This document shows, in pieces, positions 8,826-18,393 of a DNA stretch of 64,000 bases. Every line of letters begins with the position of its first letter. Within the stretch, counting starts at the first letter, position 1. The DNA lies in the NCBI RefSeq assembly GCF_002095475.1, contig NZ_MLFR01000007.1, forward strand, positions 1-64,000, given 5' to 3'. Under the pieces are notes generated by a model, which was given only the letters and a program-made list of their open reading frames with translations, searched no databases and was not told the DNA's origin. A program made the translations under genes and the position numbers. The stretch comes from Pantoea rwandensis (GTDB lineage: Bacteria; Pseudomonadota; Gammaproteobacteria; Enterobacterales; Enterobacteriaceae).

Positions 8826-11210
8826 CTACTTAGACGACCGCAATAATTTCTCCAGCGGCCTGACCAGCGCCAGCACCGTTTCATCCTGCACCTCGGCGGC
8901 GGCATCCAGTTTGGCATGCATTTCAGCCACCTCACTGGCCCCGTAGGCTTGATTACGCTGCATTGCATTCACTAAATCCAATCCCATTTGGCTCAACTGA
9001 GCCACCTGCTGTACCTGCTGCTGCAACGGTTTAAGTTGGTAATTGGAAAGGATCAGCGGCATCACCGCATCGCTGTTGTTCTGCCAGCGCTGTAACTGCT
9101 GACGAATCGCATTAGCGGCAACATGATCTTCACGGTTTGCCATCAGCGCATCCACCTGCTTATCCAGCAAACGCACCGGCCCGCTCTCGGCAGGCAACAC
9201 GTCCGCCAGGCGATTCAGCGGCTCAAAGTAATCGTAATGCCCTGCCTGGAACTTTAAGTGCTGGCGCGTGTAGTACTGCGCCGGTTCCAGTACTTCTGCC
9301 AGCACGCGTAATGGTGCAATATCCGTCGTGTTTGCCAGCCGCATCATTTGCACTTCCGCCTGCTGATGTTGTTGCAGCCCCACAGATACCGCCCCCCAAC
9401 GATCTACCGCATCCAAGCGTTGATACATATTGTCGCTGTCTGTGACATCCTTGGCAGACCACAGGCGCTCAGCCACGACAAAGGCACGCGGCCACAAACG
9501 TGTATCAATCACTCGGCTGTTGACGTTTTCCGCCCACAGCGCGGCTTCACCGCCGATCAAATTATTTTGCATTTGTTCGGGCGTCGGCACGGAAGGCTGA
9601 ATACCGCTTGGCACCTGCGCGAGTTTGCTGCCCTCGGTGGGATAACGCACATTGCCCACCAGCATATAGCCGGTCAATTTATCCTGCGTTACCGTCACGA
9701 TTGGCTGGAAAGGGCCCATCCAGGTATCGACACTAAAGGTGAGTTGCGTCGGCGATAACCAGCGAATACCGCTCACCATGCGCCGCGCTTTGCCGCTGAA
9801 GTCAATAAAGCCCCGCCAACCCTTTTTACCCTCCACCAGCGTAAAGCTACCTTTTACCGGACTCCCTTTCAGGCGCGGCATGGTGAACTGCCAGCTCTGT
9901 GCCTGTTCATCGGCCTGGATCTGATCCTGGCCATTAAGCCCTTGCGGCCAAGGCTCGTTTCGATAGTGATAAGCAGCCGTCTGGGGCTGATCGAGATAGA
10001 AACCGGTCGAGAGGATGCCACGGAAATCGTGTTTTGCGGCCTCGCCCAGCGCATCCTGTCCCTGCCAGGATTGGATCAGAATACTTTTTGGCAGATCCGG
10101 ATGGTAAATCTCATCCCAACCGATCATGCGACGCTGATGCGTCTCCAGGATCTTCTCAACACGCTGATTGAACCACGCCTGCAATGCATGGGTGTCTTTC
10201 AAACCATGATCGCGCATAAACTGCTGAATCTTCGGTGAATCATTCCACTGCGTTGGATCGACTTCATCACCCCCGATGTGAATATAGGGATCGGGGAAGA
10301 TAGCGGCCACTTCGCCCATTAAGGTATCGATAAAGGTGAAGACGGCTTCGTTGCTGGGATCGAGCAAGGGTTTAAACACCCCCCAACCGCGCTCCATCTG
10401 ATAGGGACCCGGCGCACTGAGCAGTTCAGGCATCGCCACCGCAATCGCAGAGGCATGGCCCGGCACATCAATCTCCGGGACCACGCGCACACCGCGCTGC
10501 ATGGCATAACGCACCACATCACGCATCTGCTGCTGCGTGTAATACAAGCCATCGCTGGCCTTCTCCTGCAACTGCGGATAGTGGTTGGAAGCAAAACGCC
10601 AGCCCTGATCATCCGTCAGATGCCAGTGGAACACGTTCATGCGCGCAGCAGCGATGCCATCAATTTGCCGCTTTACCGTTTCAATCGGTAGGAAATGACG
10701 TGCGGAATCAATCAGCACACCGCGCCATGGAAATCGCGGTTTGTCATCAATGGTGACGTAAGGAATTTCCGTGCCTGTCTCATTATTTTCAATCAGTTGC
10801 AGCAGTGTTTCCATGCCACGCATCGCGCCAAAGCGAGTATTTGCCTTCAGCAGCACGCCGCTGCTGTTGACCTCAAGATGATAGCTCTCGTCGCTGTCCG
10901 GCTGCGGCAGGGGATCCACCGCCTGGACAATTTGCACCTGAATAGTGGCCTGATTGCTGGGTGCGCTGGCGGGCAGTAACGGCCACCCGGTTTGGCGAGA
11001 AATACGAGCACGCCAGCGCGCTTCGGCTCCCTCCAGATGATCGCCTGAGATATGCAGCGTGAACTGTGGTGTCAGCTTCAATGCGCCGCCGCTAGCAGGT
11101 TGCACGACCTTTTGCGGCCAAGGCATTAAAGGCAGATCGGTGGCAGGGGCGGCAACAGCGGAAAAAGTCAGGGATAAACAACAGGCGAGCAGCGTTCGTT
11201 GCAGAGGCAT
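8826..11210 (-). CDS. Secreted family-20 beta-N-acetylhexosaminidase
   Basis: The 794-residue protein begins with a signal peptide (MPLQRTLLACCLSLTF, cleavage likely after AVAA), pointing to the periplasm or beyond. A GH20 N-terminal domain covers roughly residues 30-160, followed by the GH20 barrel. The catalytic Asp-Glu pair is in HIGGDEVDPTQW near residue 310; the preceding Asp orients the substrate acetamido group. A long C-terminal extension follows. It should release terminal GlcNAc or GalNAc from chitooligosaccharides or glycans. The start at 11210 is preferred because AAGGA lies eight bases upstream; ATG at 11219 is possible. I do not recall an E. coli K-12 counterpart at this position. 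Confidence 0.88.
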   Translation of the reverse strand: MPLQRTLLACCLSLTFSAVAAPATDLPLMPWPQKVVQPASGGALKLTPQFTLHISGDHLEGAEARWRARISRQTGWPLLPASAPSNQATIQVQIVQAVDPLPQPDSDESYHLEVNSSGVLLKANTRFGAMRGMETLLQLIENNETGTEIPYVTIDDKPRFPWRGVLIDSARHFLPIETVKRQIDGIAAARMNVFHWHLTDDQGWRFASNHYPQLQEKASDGLYYTQQQMRDVVRYAMQRGVRVVPEIDVPGHASAIAVAMPELLSAPGPYQMERGWGVFKPLLDPSNEAVFTFIDTLMGEVAAIFPDPYIHIGGDEVDPTQWNDSPKIQQFMRDHGLKDTHALQAWFNQRVEKILETHQRRMIGWDEIYHPDLPKSILIQSWQGQDALGEAAKHDFRGILSTGFYLDQPQTAAYHYRNEPWPQGLNGQDQIQADEQAQSWQFTMPRLKGSPVKGSFTLVEGKKGWRGFIDFSGKARRMVSGIRWLSPTQLTFSVDTWMGPFQPIVTVTQDKLTGYMLVGNVRYPTEGSKLAQVPSGIQPSVPTPEQMQNNLIGGEAALWAENVNSRVIDTRLWPRAFVVAERLWSAKDVTDSDNMYQRLDAVDRWGAVSVGLQQHQQAEVQMMRLANTTDIAPLRVLAEVLEPAQYYTRQHLKFQAGHYDYFEPLNRLADVLPAESGPVRLLDKQVDALMANREDHVAANAIRQQLQRWQNNSDAVMPLILSNYQLKPLQQQVQQVAQLSQMGLDLVNAMQRNQAYGASEVAEMHAKLDAAAEVQDETVLALVRPLEKLLRSSK

Positions 11211-11418
11211 GTAAGGCATCCTTGTGAATAATGACGGGCCAAAAATAGGCAAAAAAACCATTAAACCTGCTTCGCGTCGCAAATCAAGTTGCAATAGGCT
11301 GAAGTTTGGGCGGGTTAAAACTTTTGAAGTTTAGTCCGCTTAACCATTGTGCGGCTTTCAATCTTCGTTATGTCTTCTTTGCGGCAGGTCAAAAACGGCG
11401 CAATTAATTTCCGCCTAA

Positions 11419-11466
11419 ACACCACATATAGCGATTACACTCTCATTAAATATCTATATGTAGTTT
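11419..11466 (+). promoter_or_regulatory. Paired NrdR boxes upstream of nrdD
   Basis: ACACCACATATAGCGA (11419-11434) and TATCTATATGTAGTTT (11451-11466) each match the 16-bp NrdR consensus acaCwAtATaTwGtgt at about 12 positions. Their starts are 32 bp apart, the three-turn spacing known for NrdR operators of nrd operons. The second box ends 12 bases before the nrdD start. The NrdR-ATP/dATP repressor would act here. I saw no convincing FNR palindrome. Confidence 0.72.
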
Positions 11467-11478
11467 CACGGAGAAAAA

Positions 11479-13617
11479 ATGGCGACGGTGGTAATTAAGC
11501 GCGACGGCTGCAGAGTGCCTTTTGAAGCGCAGCGGATTGAGCTGGCGGTGCAGGCGGCGGCGCAGGCTGTACAGATTGAAGATGCGCTTTGGTGCACACA
11601 AGTCGCGACACGGGTCAGCCGCCAGCTGGCCGATCGTACTGAAGTGGATATCCGCGATATCCAATGTGCGGTGGAAGAAACTCTGATGGCCGGACGCTGG
11701 CCACAGCTGGCACGCGCTTATATCGAATATCGCCATGACCGCGATCTGGCGCGTGAACAACGCGGTAAATTGCATCATGCCATTCGTGGTCTGGTAGAGC
11801 AGACCAACGCCGCGTTGTTGAACGAAAACGCCAATAAAGACAGTAAAGTGATCCCCACACAGCGCGATTTGCTAGCAGGCATCGTCGCCAAGCACTATGC
11901 CCAACAGCAACTGTTGCCGCGCGATGTGGTACTGGCGCATGAGCGCGGCGAAATCCACTATCACGATCTCGACTATTCACCGTTTTTTCCCATGTTTAAC
12001 TGCATGTTGATCGATCTTAAAGGCATGTTGAATAACGGCTTTAAGATGGGTAATGCCGAGATCGAGCCGCCAAAATCGATCGCCACCGCCACCGCCGTCA
12101 CCGCACAGATCATCGCTCAGGTCGCCAGCCATATTTATGGTGGCACCACCATTAACCGCATTGATGAAGTGCTGGCACCCTTTGTTAATCTCAGTCTGGA
12201 GAAGCATCGAACCGTGGCGCAGCAGTGGCAGATTCCAGACGCAGAAGCCTATGCACGTGCACGCACTGAGAAGGAGTGCTACGACGCGTTTCAGTCGCTG
12301 GAATATGAGGTCAACACGCTGCACACCGCTAACGGTCAAACGCCCTTTGTGACCTTCGGATTTGGTCTGGGTAGCGATTGGGCCGCGCGCTTGATACAGC
12401 AATCGATTCTGCGCAATCGCATTGCGGGATTGGGCAAAAACCACAAAACCGCGGTGTTTCCTAAACTGGTGTTTGCCATCCGTGAGGGCGTCAACCGCAG
12501 CCCCGGAGATTTCAATTACGACATCAAACAACTGGCGCTGGAGTGTGCCAGTAAGCGTATGTATCCCGATATCCTGAACTACGACAAAGTGGTGGAAGTC
12601 ACCGGCTCATTTAAAACCCCAATGGGCTGTCGCAGTTTCCTCGGCGTGTACGAGGAGAACGGCGAGCAGATCCACGAAGGGCGTAACAATATTGGCGTGA
12701 TTAGCCTCAACCTGCCGCGCATCGCGTTGGAAGCGAAAGGCAACGAAGCCCACTTCTGGTTGCTGCTGGATGAGCGACTGGCACTGGCCAAACGCGCATT
12801 AATGACGCGCATCGCACGGCTGGAGAAAACCAAAGCGCGTGTGGCGCCAATCCTTTACATGGAAGGCGCTTGCGGCGTCCGGCTCAAGGCTGATGATGAA
12901 GTAGGCGCGATTTTCCGCAACGGTCGCGCCTCTATCTCACTCGGTTATATCGGTTTGCATGAAACACTCAATGCGCTGAGCGGCAACGAAGTCCATCCTT
13001 ATGATGCGTTGTATTTGCGGGAAAAAGGCGTGGCGATTGTGCAGCGACTGCGCGATGCCGTGGACGCATGGAAAGCCGAAACAGGCTACGGATTTAGCCT
13101 CTACAGTACGCCGAGCGAAAACCTGTGCGATCGCTTCTGCCGCCTGGATGCTGCTGAATTTGGTGTGGTGCCGGGCGTGACCGATAAAGGCTATTACACC
13201 AACAGCTTCCATCTCGACGTCGAGAAGAAAGTGAATCCCTACGACAAGATTGACTTTGAAGCGCCCTATCCCACCATCGCTAATGGCGGCTTCATCTGCT
13301 ACGGCGAATACCCCAATATTCAGCACAACCTCAAAGCGCTGGAAGATGTCTGGGATTACAGCTATCACCGCGTGCCCTACTACGGCACGAATACGCCGAT
13401 TGATGAGTGTTACGAATGCGGTTTCAGCGGCGAATTTAGCTGCACCAGTAAAGGCTTCACCTGCCCATGCTGCGGCAACCACGATCCGGCGCGAGTCTCC
13501 GTCACCCGGCGCGTCTGCGGCTATCTTGGCAGCCCGGATGCCCGCCCCTTCAATGCTGGTAAGCAAGAAGAGGTGCAGCGCCGCGTTAAGCATCTGGATA
13601 CAGGACAGCTCGGATGA
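11479..13617 (+). CDS. nrdD: Anaerobic ribonucleoside-triphosphate reductase (class III)
   Basis: A 712-residue glycyl-radical enzyme that reduces NTPs to dNTPs without oxygen, identical in length to E. coli NrdD. An N-terminal ATP-cone (about residues 3-95) gives allosteric control. The glycyl radical loop is RVCGYLGSPDARPFN near residue 678. A four-Cys zinc site is visible as CYECGFSGEFSC and CPCCG just upstream of it. Strict-anaerobic function requires activation by NrdG, whose gene overlaps by four bases. GGAG six bases before the ATG supports the start. Two NrdR boxes lie immediately upstream. Confidence 0.98.
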   Translation: MATVVIKRDGCRVPFEAQRIELAVQAAAQAVQIEDALWCTQVATRVSRQLADRTEVDIRDIQCAVEETLMAGRWPQLARAYIEYRHDRDLAREQRGKLHHAIRGLVEQTNAALLNENANKDSKVIPTQRDLLAGIVAKHYAQQQLLPRDVVLAHERGEIHYHDLDYSPFFPMFNCMLIDLKGMLNNGFKMGNAEIEPPKSIATATAVTAQIIAQVASHIYGGTTINRIDEVLAPFVNLSLEKHRTVAQQWQIPDAEAYARARTEKECYDAFQSLEYEVNTLHTANGQTPFVTFGFGLGSDWAARLIQQSILRNRIAGLGKNHKTAVFPKLVFAIREGVNRSPGDFNYDIKQLALECASKRMYPDILNYDKVVEVTGSFKTPMGCRSFLGVYEENGEQIHEGRNNIGVISLNLPRIALEAKGNEAHFWLLLDERLALAKRALMTRIARLEKTKARVAPILYMEGACGVRLKADDEVGAIFRNGRASISLGYIGLHETLNALSGNEVHPYDALYLREKGVAIVQRLRDAVDAWKAETGYGFSLYSTPSENLCDRFCRLDAAEFGVVPGVTDKGYYTNSFHLDVEKKVNPYDKIDFEAPYPTIANGGFICYGEYPNIQHNLKALEDVWDYSYHRVPYYGTNTPIDECYECGFSGEFSCTSKGFTCPCCGNHDPARVSVTRRVCGYLGSPDARPFNAGKQEEVQRRVKHLDTGQLG

Positions 13618-14180
13618 TGCATATCCATCGCTATTACGACGTCGATATCGTTAACGGTCCGGGTACTCGCTGCACGCTGTTTGTTGCCGGTTGCGAGCAT
13701 CAGTGCCGTGGCTGCTACAACCAGAGCACCTGGCGGCTCGATTCCGGCGTCCCTTTTACGCTGGAAATGGAGGAGCAGCTGATTGCCGACCTGCAAGATC
13801 AGCGCATCCCACGTCAGGGATTGTCGCTCAGCGGCGGCGATCCACTGCATCCGCACAATGTGCCGCATATCCGCCGCTTAGTAAAACGCGTGCGGCGTGA
13901 ATGCCCAGACAAAGATATCTGGCTGTGGACCGGCTATGAGATGGCGGAACTCAGCGCTGCACAGTGGGAAGTGGTCGACGAAATTGACGTATTGATCGAC
14001 GGACGCTTTGTTGAAGCAGAGAGAGATGCGCGGCTGCTGTGGCGCGGCAGCCGCAATCAAAAAATCTGGTATTTACGTCAGCCACAAGGCGAGTGTGCCG
14101 AGGAGGATGCCGCTGACAGCCACCCCAATCAGCGCGATCCACAGGGCTCGCGCCGGGAAAGCACGATGCAACATCAGTAA
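13614..14180 (+). CDS. nrdG: Anaerobic ribonucleotide reductase activase with an extended C-terminus
   Basis: This radical-SAM enzyme installs the glycyl radical on NrdD. The [4Fe-4S] motif CEHQCRGC (C-x3-C-x2-C) is near residue 27, and NGPGTRC and LSLSGGDPLHP are conserved. The E. coli protein ends at a position equivalent to about residue 155 (IWYLR). Here the frame continues for 33 more hydrophilic residues (from about 14079), antisense to the last codons of the convergent yraQ. The tail has no sign of a domain and probably arose by loss of the original stop. The ATG overlaps the nrdD stop (ATGATG); a second ATG follows at 13617. Confidence 0.93.
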   Translation: MMHIHRYYDVDIVNGPGTRCTLFVAGCEHQCRGCYNQSTWRLDSGVPFTLEMEEQLIADLQDQRIPRQGLSLSGGDPLHPHNVPHIRRLVKRVRRECPDKDIWLWTGYEMAELSAAQWEVVDEIDVLIDGRFVEAERDARLLWRGSRNQKIWYLRQPQGECAEEDAADSHPNQRDPQGSRRESTMQHQ

Positions 14181-15110
14181 CGACGGTACACTCACAGCGG
14201 GTAAGGTCACCAACAGCGCCAGAGCTGGCGCGATGCCCATTCCCGCCAACATCATGGTTTGCACAATCGGAATCTCTGCGGCCGTCGGAATGACAAACAG
14301 GCAGCCGGCAATCGCCATCAGTATCACCCAAAACAGGGTGTTACCGACCGCGCCATCCGCATGCGGGAACAACCAGACACGCGCCGCGCCCAGCAGCAGA
14401 ACGGCCAAGATATAGAGCGGGATGGTGTTCCAAAACAGCCGCCACATCACGTGCAACCAGCGGGCGAAAAACGGTTGTTCGCTGTTTGTTGCCGTGATTA
14501 CCGGTGCCGTGACCCTTTGCTCTGGCACGCTGCGCTGTACCAGTGAAGCAATCCCCAAAACCATCATCACCCCGGCCACCAGCCTAATGACCGCAAAGTG
14601 CCAACCCAGCACAAACCCCATGAAGATCAACGTGGCCGGGTTGAGTAACGGGTTTGCCAGCCAAAAGGCCATCGCCGCCCCGCTCGACACCTGGGACTGA
14701 CGTAACCCGGCCGCCACCGGTGCCGCGCAGCAGGTACACATCATCCCCGGCAAACCTAAACCGGTCCCCACCAACGTCGAAGCAAAACGCGACTGCCCCA
14801 TTAAACGCAGCAGCCAGTTACGCGGGATTAGCACCTGCACCAGTGAACCGAGGATCACGCCGAGCACCGCCGCTTTCCATACCGCAAGAAAATAGACCAT
14901 GGCGTAATCCAGCGCGGCTCGCCACGGCGAATCTGCCGCGTTGGCGAGAATGGATTTTCCGATGGAGTGCGTTTCGGCGGCGGTAAAAGCTTTACCATAA
15001 TAAGGCTGCCACTTGACATACCACAGGCCGATGACGACAACAGCGAGGAATAACACGGGTTTCCACCACGTGAAGCGTGTGGCAGGAGCAGAGGTGGCGA
15101 GTTGGGTCAT
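14073..15110 (-). CDS. yraQ: YraQ-family permease
   Basis: A 345-residue inner-membrane protein of the YraQ/ArsP permease family (DUF318) with about eight predicted hydrophobic helices in two related halves. The metal-thiolate-like motif MMCTCCAAPV is in one helix near residue 118, and the family segments LANPLLNPATL and PTAAEIPIV follow. Relatives export organoarsenicals, but the substrate here is unknown. It matches E. coli YraQ closely from FTWWKPVLF onward. The ATG at 15110 is preferred over a TTG six codons upstream because CGGAA precedes it. Its neighbours yhbP, yhbQ and yhbS are the same as in E. coli, minus yraR and yhbO. The 3' end overlaps nrdG by 108 bases. Confidence 0.88.
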   Translation of the reverse strand: MTQLATSAPATRFTWWKPVLFLAVVVIGLWYVKWQPYYGKAFTAAETHSIGKSILANAADSPWRAALDYAMVYFLAVWKAAVLGVILGSLVQVLIPRNWLLRLMGQSRFASTLVGTGLGLPGMMCTCCAAPVAAGLRQSQVSSGAAMAFWLANPLLNPATLIFMGFVLGWHFAVIRLVAGVMMVLGIASLVQRSVPEQRVTAPVITATNSEQPFFARWLHVMWRLFWNTIPLYILAVLLLGAARVWLFPHADGAVGNTLFWVILMAIAGCLFVIPTAAEIPIVQTMMLAGMGIAPALALLVTLPAVSVPSLLMLHRAFPARALWIALIGVAVSGILLGTLALWLT

Positions 15111-15383
15111 GACGGATTCCGTATTCAACTGAATAACGCGAGCCGCACAGAATGCACGACGGTTAAACCATAGTGTTAATCAGGTTATTGAAATCGACTA
15201 CTGTTGATTACCCTAAATTTGATCTGCCACGGAATTTATATCTCTGCTGATGGCTCCAGCTTGCACGGCAGTAAGCTGCGTTTATATCGACAACAGCGCA
15301 TTTCACTGTGCAGCGGTTAACGGTAACGTCGCTTGAGAAATGCGTGATAAATCGCGCTGCTACAGGACGTGCAAATCCTTAAA
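15111..15383. other. Intergenic region between yraQ and yhbP
   Basis: This 273-base stretch has no supported gene. It should hold the yraQ promoter (leftward) and the 3' flank of yhbP, which is also transcribed leftward. AT-rich sequence near 15170-15240 fits a promoter zone but no clear -35/-10 pair stands out. A REP-like element lies at 15342-15364. Confidence 0.6.
15342..15364. repeat. REP-like element near yhbP
   Basis: GCGTGATAAATCGCGC followed by TGCTACA is an imperfect palindrome. It is the reverse complement of the TAGCGGCGCGATTTATC-type core found at the end of the 33-bp tandem array, with two substitutions. It lies 20 bases downstream of the yhbP stop codon. Confidence 0.6.
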
Positions 15384-15839
<456 letters not shown>

Positions 15840-15888
15840 TCACATAAGCACGCTACACTGCCTGCCAGCAATTGATCAGGATAGTGAT

Positions 15889-16176
15889 ATGCAACAGAGC
15901 TGGCAGCTCTACATGCTGCAAACCGCCGCCGGGATGATTTATACCGGCATCACAACAGATGTAAATCGCCGTTTGCAACAACATCAGTTGGGACGAGGTG
16001 CGCGCTCACTGCGCGGTAAAGGTCCGCTGACGCTGGTGTTTCACTGTGCTGCAGGCGATCGGTCTGCGGCTTCACGACTGGAGTACCAGGTGAAACAACT
16101 TAGCCGCACACAAAAGCTGCTGCTCGTTGCGCAGCAGCCCTCATGCCTGAACACGTGGTTTAATCGAAAAGATTAA
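15889..16176 (+). CDS. yhbQ: GIY-YIG nuclease family protein YhbQ
   Basis: A 95-residue stand-alone GIY-YIG domain. The first half shows [15 protein letters not shown] (the Y/YIG part of the motif), then NRRLQQH with the conserved Arg, and Glu in [15 protein letters not shown]. Such domains cut DNA with one metal ion; E. coli YhbQ has been linked to DNA processing. The start [10 protein letters not shown] was chosen because upstream codons lack family similarity and the length then fits. The 3' end overlaps the convergent yhbS by 17 bases. Confidence 0.88.
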   Translation: MQQSWQLYMLQTAAGMIYTGITTDVNRRLQQHQLGRGARSLRGKGPLTLVFHCAAGDRSAASRLEYQVKQLSRTQKLLLVAQQPSCLNTWFNRKD

Positions 16177-16666
16177 AGGGTTCAGAGAATTCGATCAGAC
16201 CTTCCGCACCGGAAAAAGCATCGTCCGCTAACTTATATACCTGGAACGCCGCTTCACTGCCTAACCAGCGACAATGCAAGCCGTGACGTGCTGCCGGTTC
16301 GAAGCCCAGCGGGTTGTAAAATTCTGGATCGCCCAGAACCACTACCGCGCTGTAACTGAATTCGTTGAGTGAATCCAACCCCTCGTAGACCAACTTCTTG
16401 GCAATACCTTGCTGACGAACCGATTCATCCACCGCCAGCGGGGCCAGCGCAACCCAGTTGCGATCCTCGCCTTGCAAGGTCACCGGGCTGAAGGCGGCAT
16501 AACCCAACACCTGCCCTTCATCATCCGTGGCCACGACGCCGAGGGTCAGTAGACCGTCTTCGCGTAACTGTTGAACCAATTCCGCTTCAGCTGCGGTAGC
16601 AAAACTGCGCTTTAACAGGTTATCGATGCCCGCTGCATCCACCCCAATTTCAGTTCGAATCAACAT
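16160..16666 (-). CDS. yhbS: GNAT N-acetyltransferase YhbS
   Basis: A 168-residue GNAT acetyltransferase matching YhbS. The acetyl-CoA-binding segment is [15 protein letters not shown] near residue 78 and the beta-bulge region [15 protein letters not shown] follows near residue 112. Its substrate is unknown. The gene overlaps ubiT by seven bases and is read from the same strand, so the two are translationally coupled. E. coli keeps the same pair. Confidence 0.87.
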   Translation of the reverse strand: MLIRTEIGVDAAGIDNLLKRSFATAAEAELVQQLREDGLLTLGVVATDDEGQVLGYAAFSPVTLQGEDRNWVALAPLAVDESVRQQGIAKKLVYEGLDSLNEFSYSAVVVLGDPEFYNPLGFEPAARHGLHCRWLGSEAAFQVYKLADDAFSGAEGLIEFSEPFNLFD

Positions 16667-17184
16667 GAGATCCCCGCGCGCGCCTCAGCGGCCTTCGCGT
16701 CCTGTTTCATTCCTGCCTCAACAAAGGCAGCCAGCTGCTGTAACCCCGTGCGCAACGGCGTGGGCATGGCATCCAGTTCAATAGCATCCATCAGATTCTT
16801 CACCTCCAGTCCCAGCTCCGTGTCGCCCTCAATCACCAAACGGCGTTGAAAAAACAACATATCGGGGTCTGCTTTGCGTGCTGCCACCAGCAACAGATCA
16901 TTGGCTTCGCCACGGAACCAGACATCTGCCTCGGCGTCGTGCGAAACGGTCAGGCGACCCTTCTGCAAAGTGGTAATCCAGCGCAGATTCACATCCGCGA
17001 TCTCGATTCCCAGAAAGCGCCCTTCCAGAAAGTCTAACTCACCTTCGGACAAAGCATGACGAAATTGCCAGTTTAAGAGTTGTTGCAAAACCACTTTTTT
17101 CACAGGGAATGGCGTAATTGAGACAGGTAAGGCAAGGAATTTTGGACCTTTTTCCACAATCAGGCCGCATAACCGCGTGAACAT
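16660..17184 (-). CDS. ubiT: Anaerobic ubiquinone biosynthesis accessory factor UbiT
   Basis: A 174-residue SCP2-domain protein (YhbT) with the conserved block DPDMLFFQRRLVIEGDTELGLEVKN near residue 108. The SCP2 fold binds lipids. UbiT is required with UbiU and UbiV for oxygen-independent ubiquinone synthesis and probably presents isoprenoid quinone intermediates. The ATG at 17184 was chosen over a TTG three codons earlier because AAGGGA lies nine bases before it and the length equals the E. coli protein. It is divergent from ubiUV across 204 bases. Confidence 0.9.
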   Translation of the reverse strand: MFTRLCGLIVEKGPKFLALPVSITPFPVKKVVLQQLLNWQFRHALSEGELDFLEGRFLGIEIADVNLRWITTLQKGRLTVSHDAEADVWFRGEANDLLLVAARKADPDMLFFQRRLVIEGDTELGLEVKNLMDAIELDAMPTPLRTGLQQLAAFVEAGMKQDAKAAEARAGISC

Positions 17185-17388
17185 AATGATCAATCCCTTC
17201 AGAAAATTTTACTTATATTGCCACATCCCCGGCCCTTCGCCTCCACTGAGATCAAGGAAATCGCTTAACGATTGGTTAATTATTCTTCACTCTGCATGAT
17301 GAATGGCGCTTTCACTGCCTTAAATCAACATTCCGGGCTAAGGCCTTCCCTACACTTTACAACTTGAGAATTCAGGGGGAGAAAATGT

Positions 17389-18384
17389 ATGGAACTGCTG
17401 TGTCCAGCAGGGAATTTACCTGCGCTGAAATCGGCGGTAGAGCATGGCGCTGACGCGGTGTATGTCGGCCTGAAAGATGACACCAATGCCCGCCACTTTG
17501 CTGGCCTCAACTTTACCGACAAGAAACTGGCAGAAGCGGCGCGTTATCTGCATCAGAATCGCCGCAAGCTGCATGTTGCGATTAACACCTTTGCGCATCC
17601 TGATGGCATGAATCGTTGGCAGACTGCCATTGATATCGCCGCGCAGAATGGTGCAGATGCCCTGATCCTCGCGGATATCGCCACGCTGGAGTACGCCGCG
17701 CAGCGCTACCCGCAGGTCGAACGCCATCTTTCTGTGCAAGCCTCGGCAACCAATTTGCAGGCCATTCACTTTTACCATCGCCATTTCAATTTGAGCCGTG
17801 TCGTGCTGCCGCGCGTGCTGTCGATGCATCAAGTCAAACAGCTGGCGCGCGAAACGCCGGTGCCACTGGAAGTATTTGCCTTCGGTAGCCTGTGCATCAT
17901 GGCTGAAGGCCGTTGCTATCTTTCTTCCTGGCTGACAGGGGAGTCACCCAACAGCGCCGGTGCCTGCTCACCCGCCAAGTTCGTTCGCTGGCAACAAACG
18001 CCTCAGGGCATGGAATCGCGCCTCAATGAAGTGCTGATTGATCGCTACGGTGCCGATGAAAGTGCGGGTTATCCCACGCTGTGTAAAGGCCGTTATGAAG
18101 TGGATAACCAGCGCTATCACGTACTGGAAGAGCCCACTAGCCTGAATACGTTGTCGCTGCTGCCAGAGCTGTTTCGCGCCAATATCGCTTCGGTAAAAAT
18201 TGAAGGCCGTCAGCGCAGCCCCGCTTACGTGGCGCAGGTGGCGAAAGTATGGCGCCAGGCGATTGATCGCTGCATGTCCTCGCCCGAACAGTTTGCTGTG
18301 CAAGAACCCTGGATGCGTGCGCTTGGTGAGCTTTCTGAAGGTAGCCAAACCACACTTGGCGCTTATCACCGCGACTGGCAGTGA
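17389..18384 (+). CDS. ubiU: Oxygen-independent ubiquinone hydroxylation protein UbiU
   Basis: A 331-residue U32-peptidase-family protein (YhbU). It begins MELLCPAGNLPALKSAVEHG, the hallmark N-terminus. Four Cys for a [4Fe-4S] cluster are visible in GSLCIMAEGRCYL, SAGACSPAK and YPTLCKG. With UbiV it forms a heterodimer that hydroxylates the ubiquinone ring without oxygen, probably using prephenate as hydroxyl donor. It is followed by ubiV after nine bases, so the two are cotranscribed. The length equals E. coli UbiU. I did not see a clear FNR palindrome upstream. Confidence 0.95.
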   Translation: MELLCPAGNLPALKSAVEHGADAVYVGLKDDTNARHFAGLNFTDKKLAEAARYLHQNRRKLHVAINTFAHPDGMNRWQTAIDIAAQNGADALILADIATLEYAAQRYPQVERHLSVQASATNLQAIHFYHRHFNLSRVVLPRVLSMHQVKQLARETPVPLEVFAFGSLCIMAEGRCYLSSWLTGESPNSAGACSPAKFVRWQQTPQGMESRLNEVLIDRYGADESAGYPTLCKGRYEVDNQRYHVLEEPTSLNTLSLLPELFRANIASVKIEGRQRSPAYVAQVAKVWRQAIDRCMSSPEQFAVQEPWMRALGELSEGSQTTLGAYHRDWQ

Positions 18385-18393
18385 GGAGATCGC

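Noticed and set aside
8551..8968. Open frames of 81 to 118 codons on both strands across the ridA-hexosaminidase gap
   Set aside because: They consist of the 33-bp tandem repeat, whose length is a multiple of three. They have no ribosome-binding site and give repetitive peptides unlike any family I know.
12937..13593. 218-codon frame antisense to nrdD
   Set aside because: It mirrors nrdD codon structure and shows no recognisable protein.
17194..17388. FNR site between ubiT and ubiU
   Set aside because: Only half sites such as AATCAA were found. No TTGAT-N4-ATCAA palindrome close to consensus was seen, so it is not annotated despite the anaerobic role of these genes.
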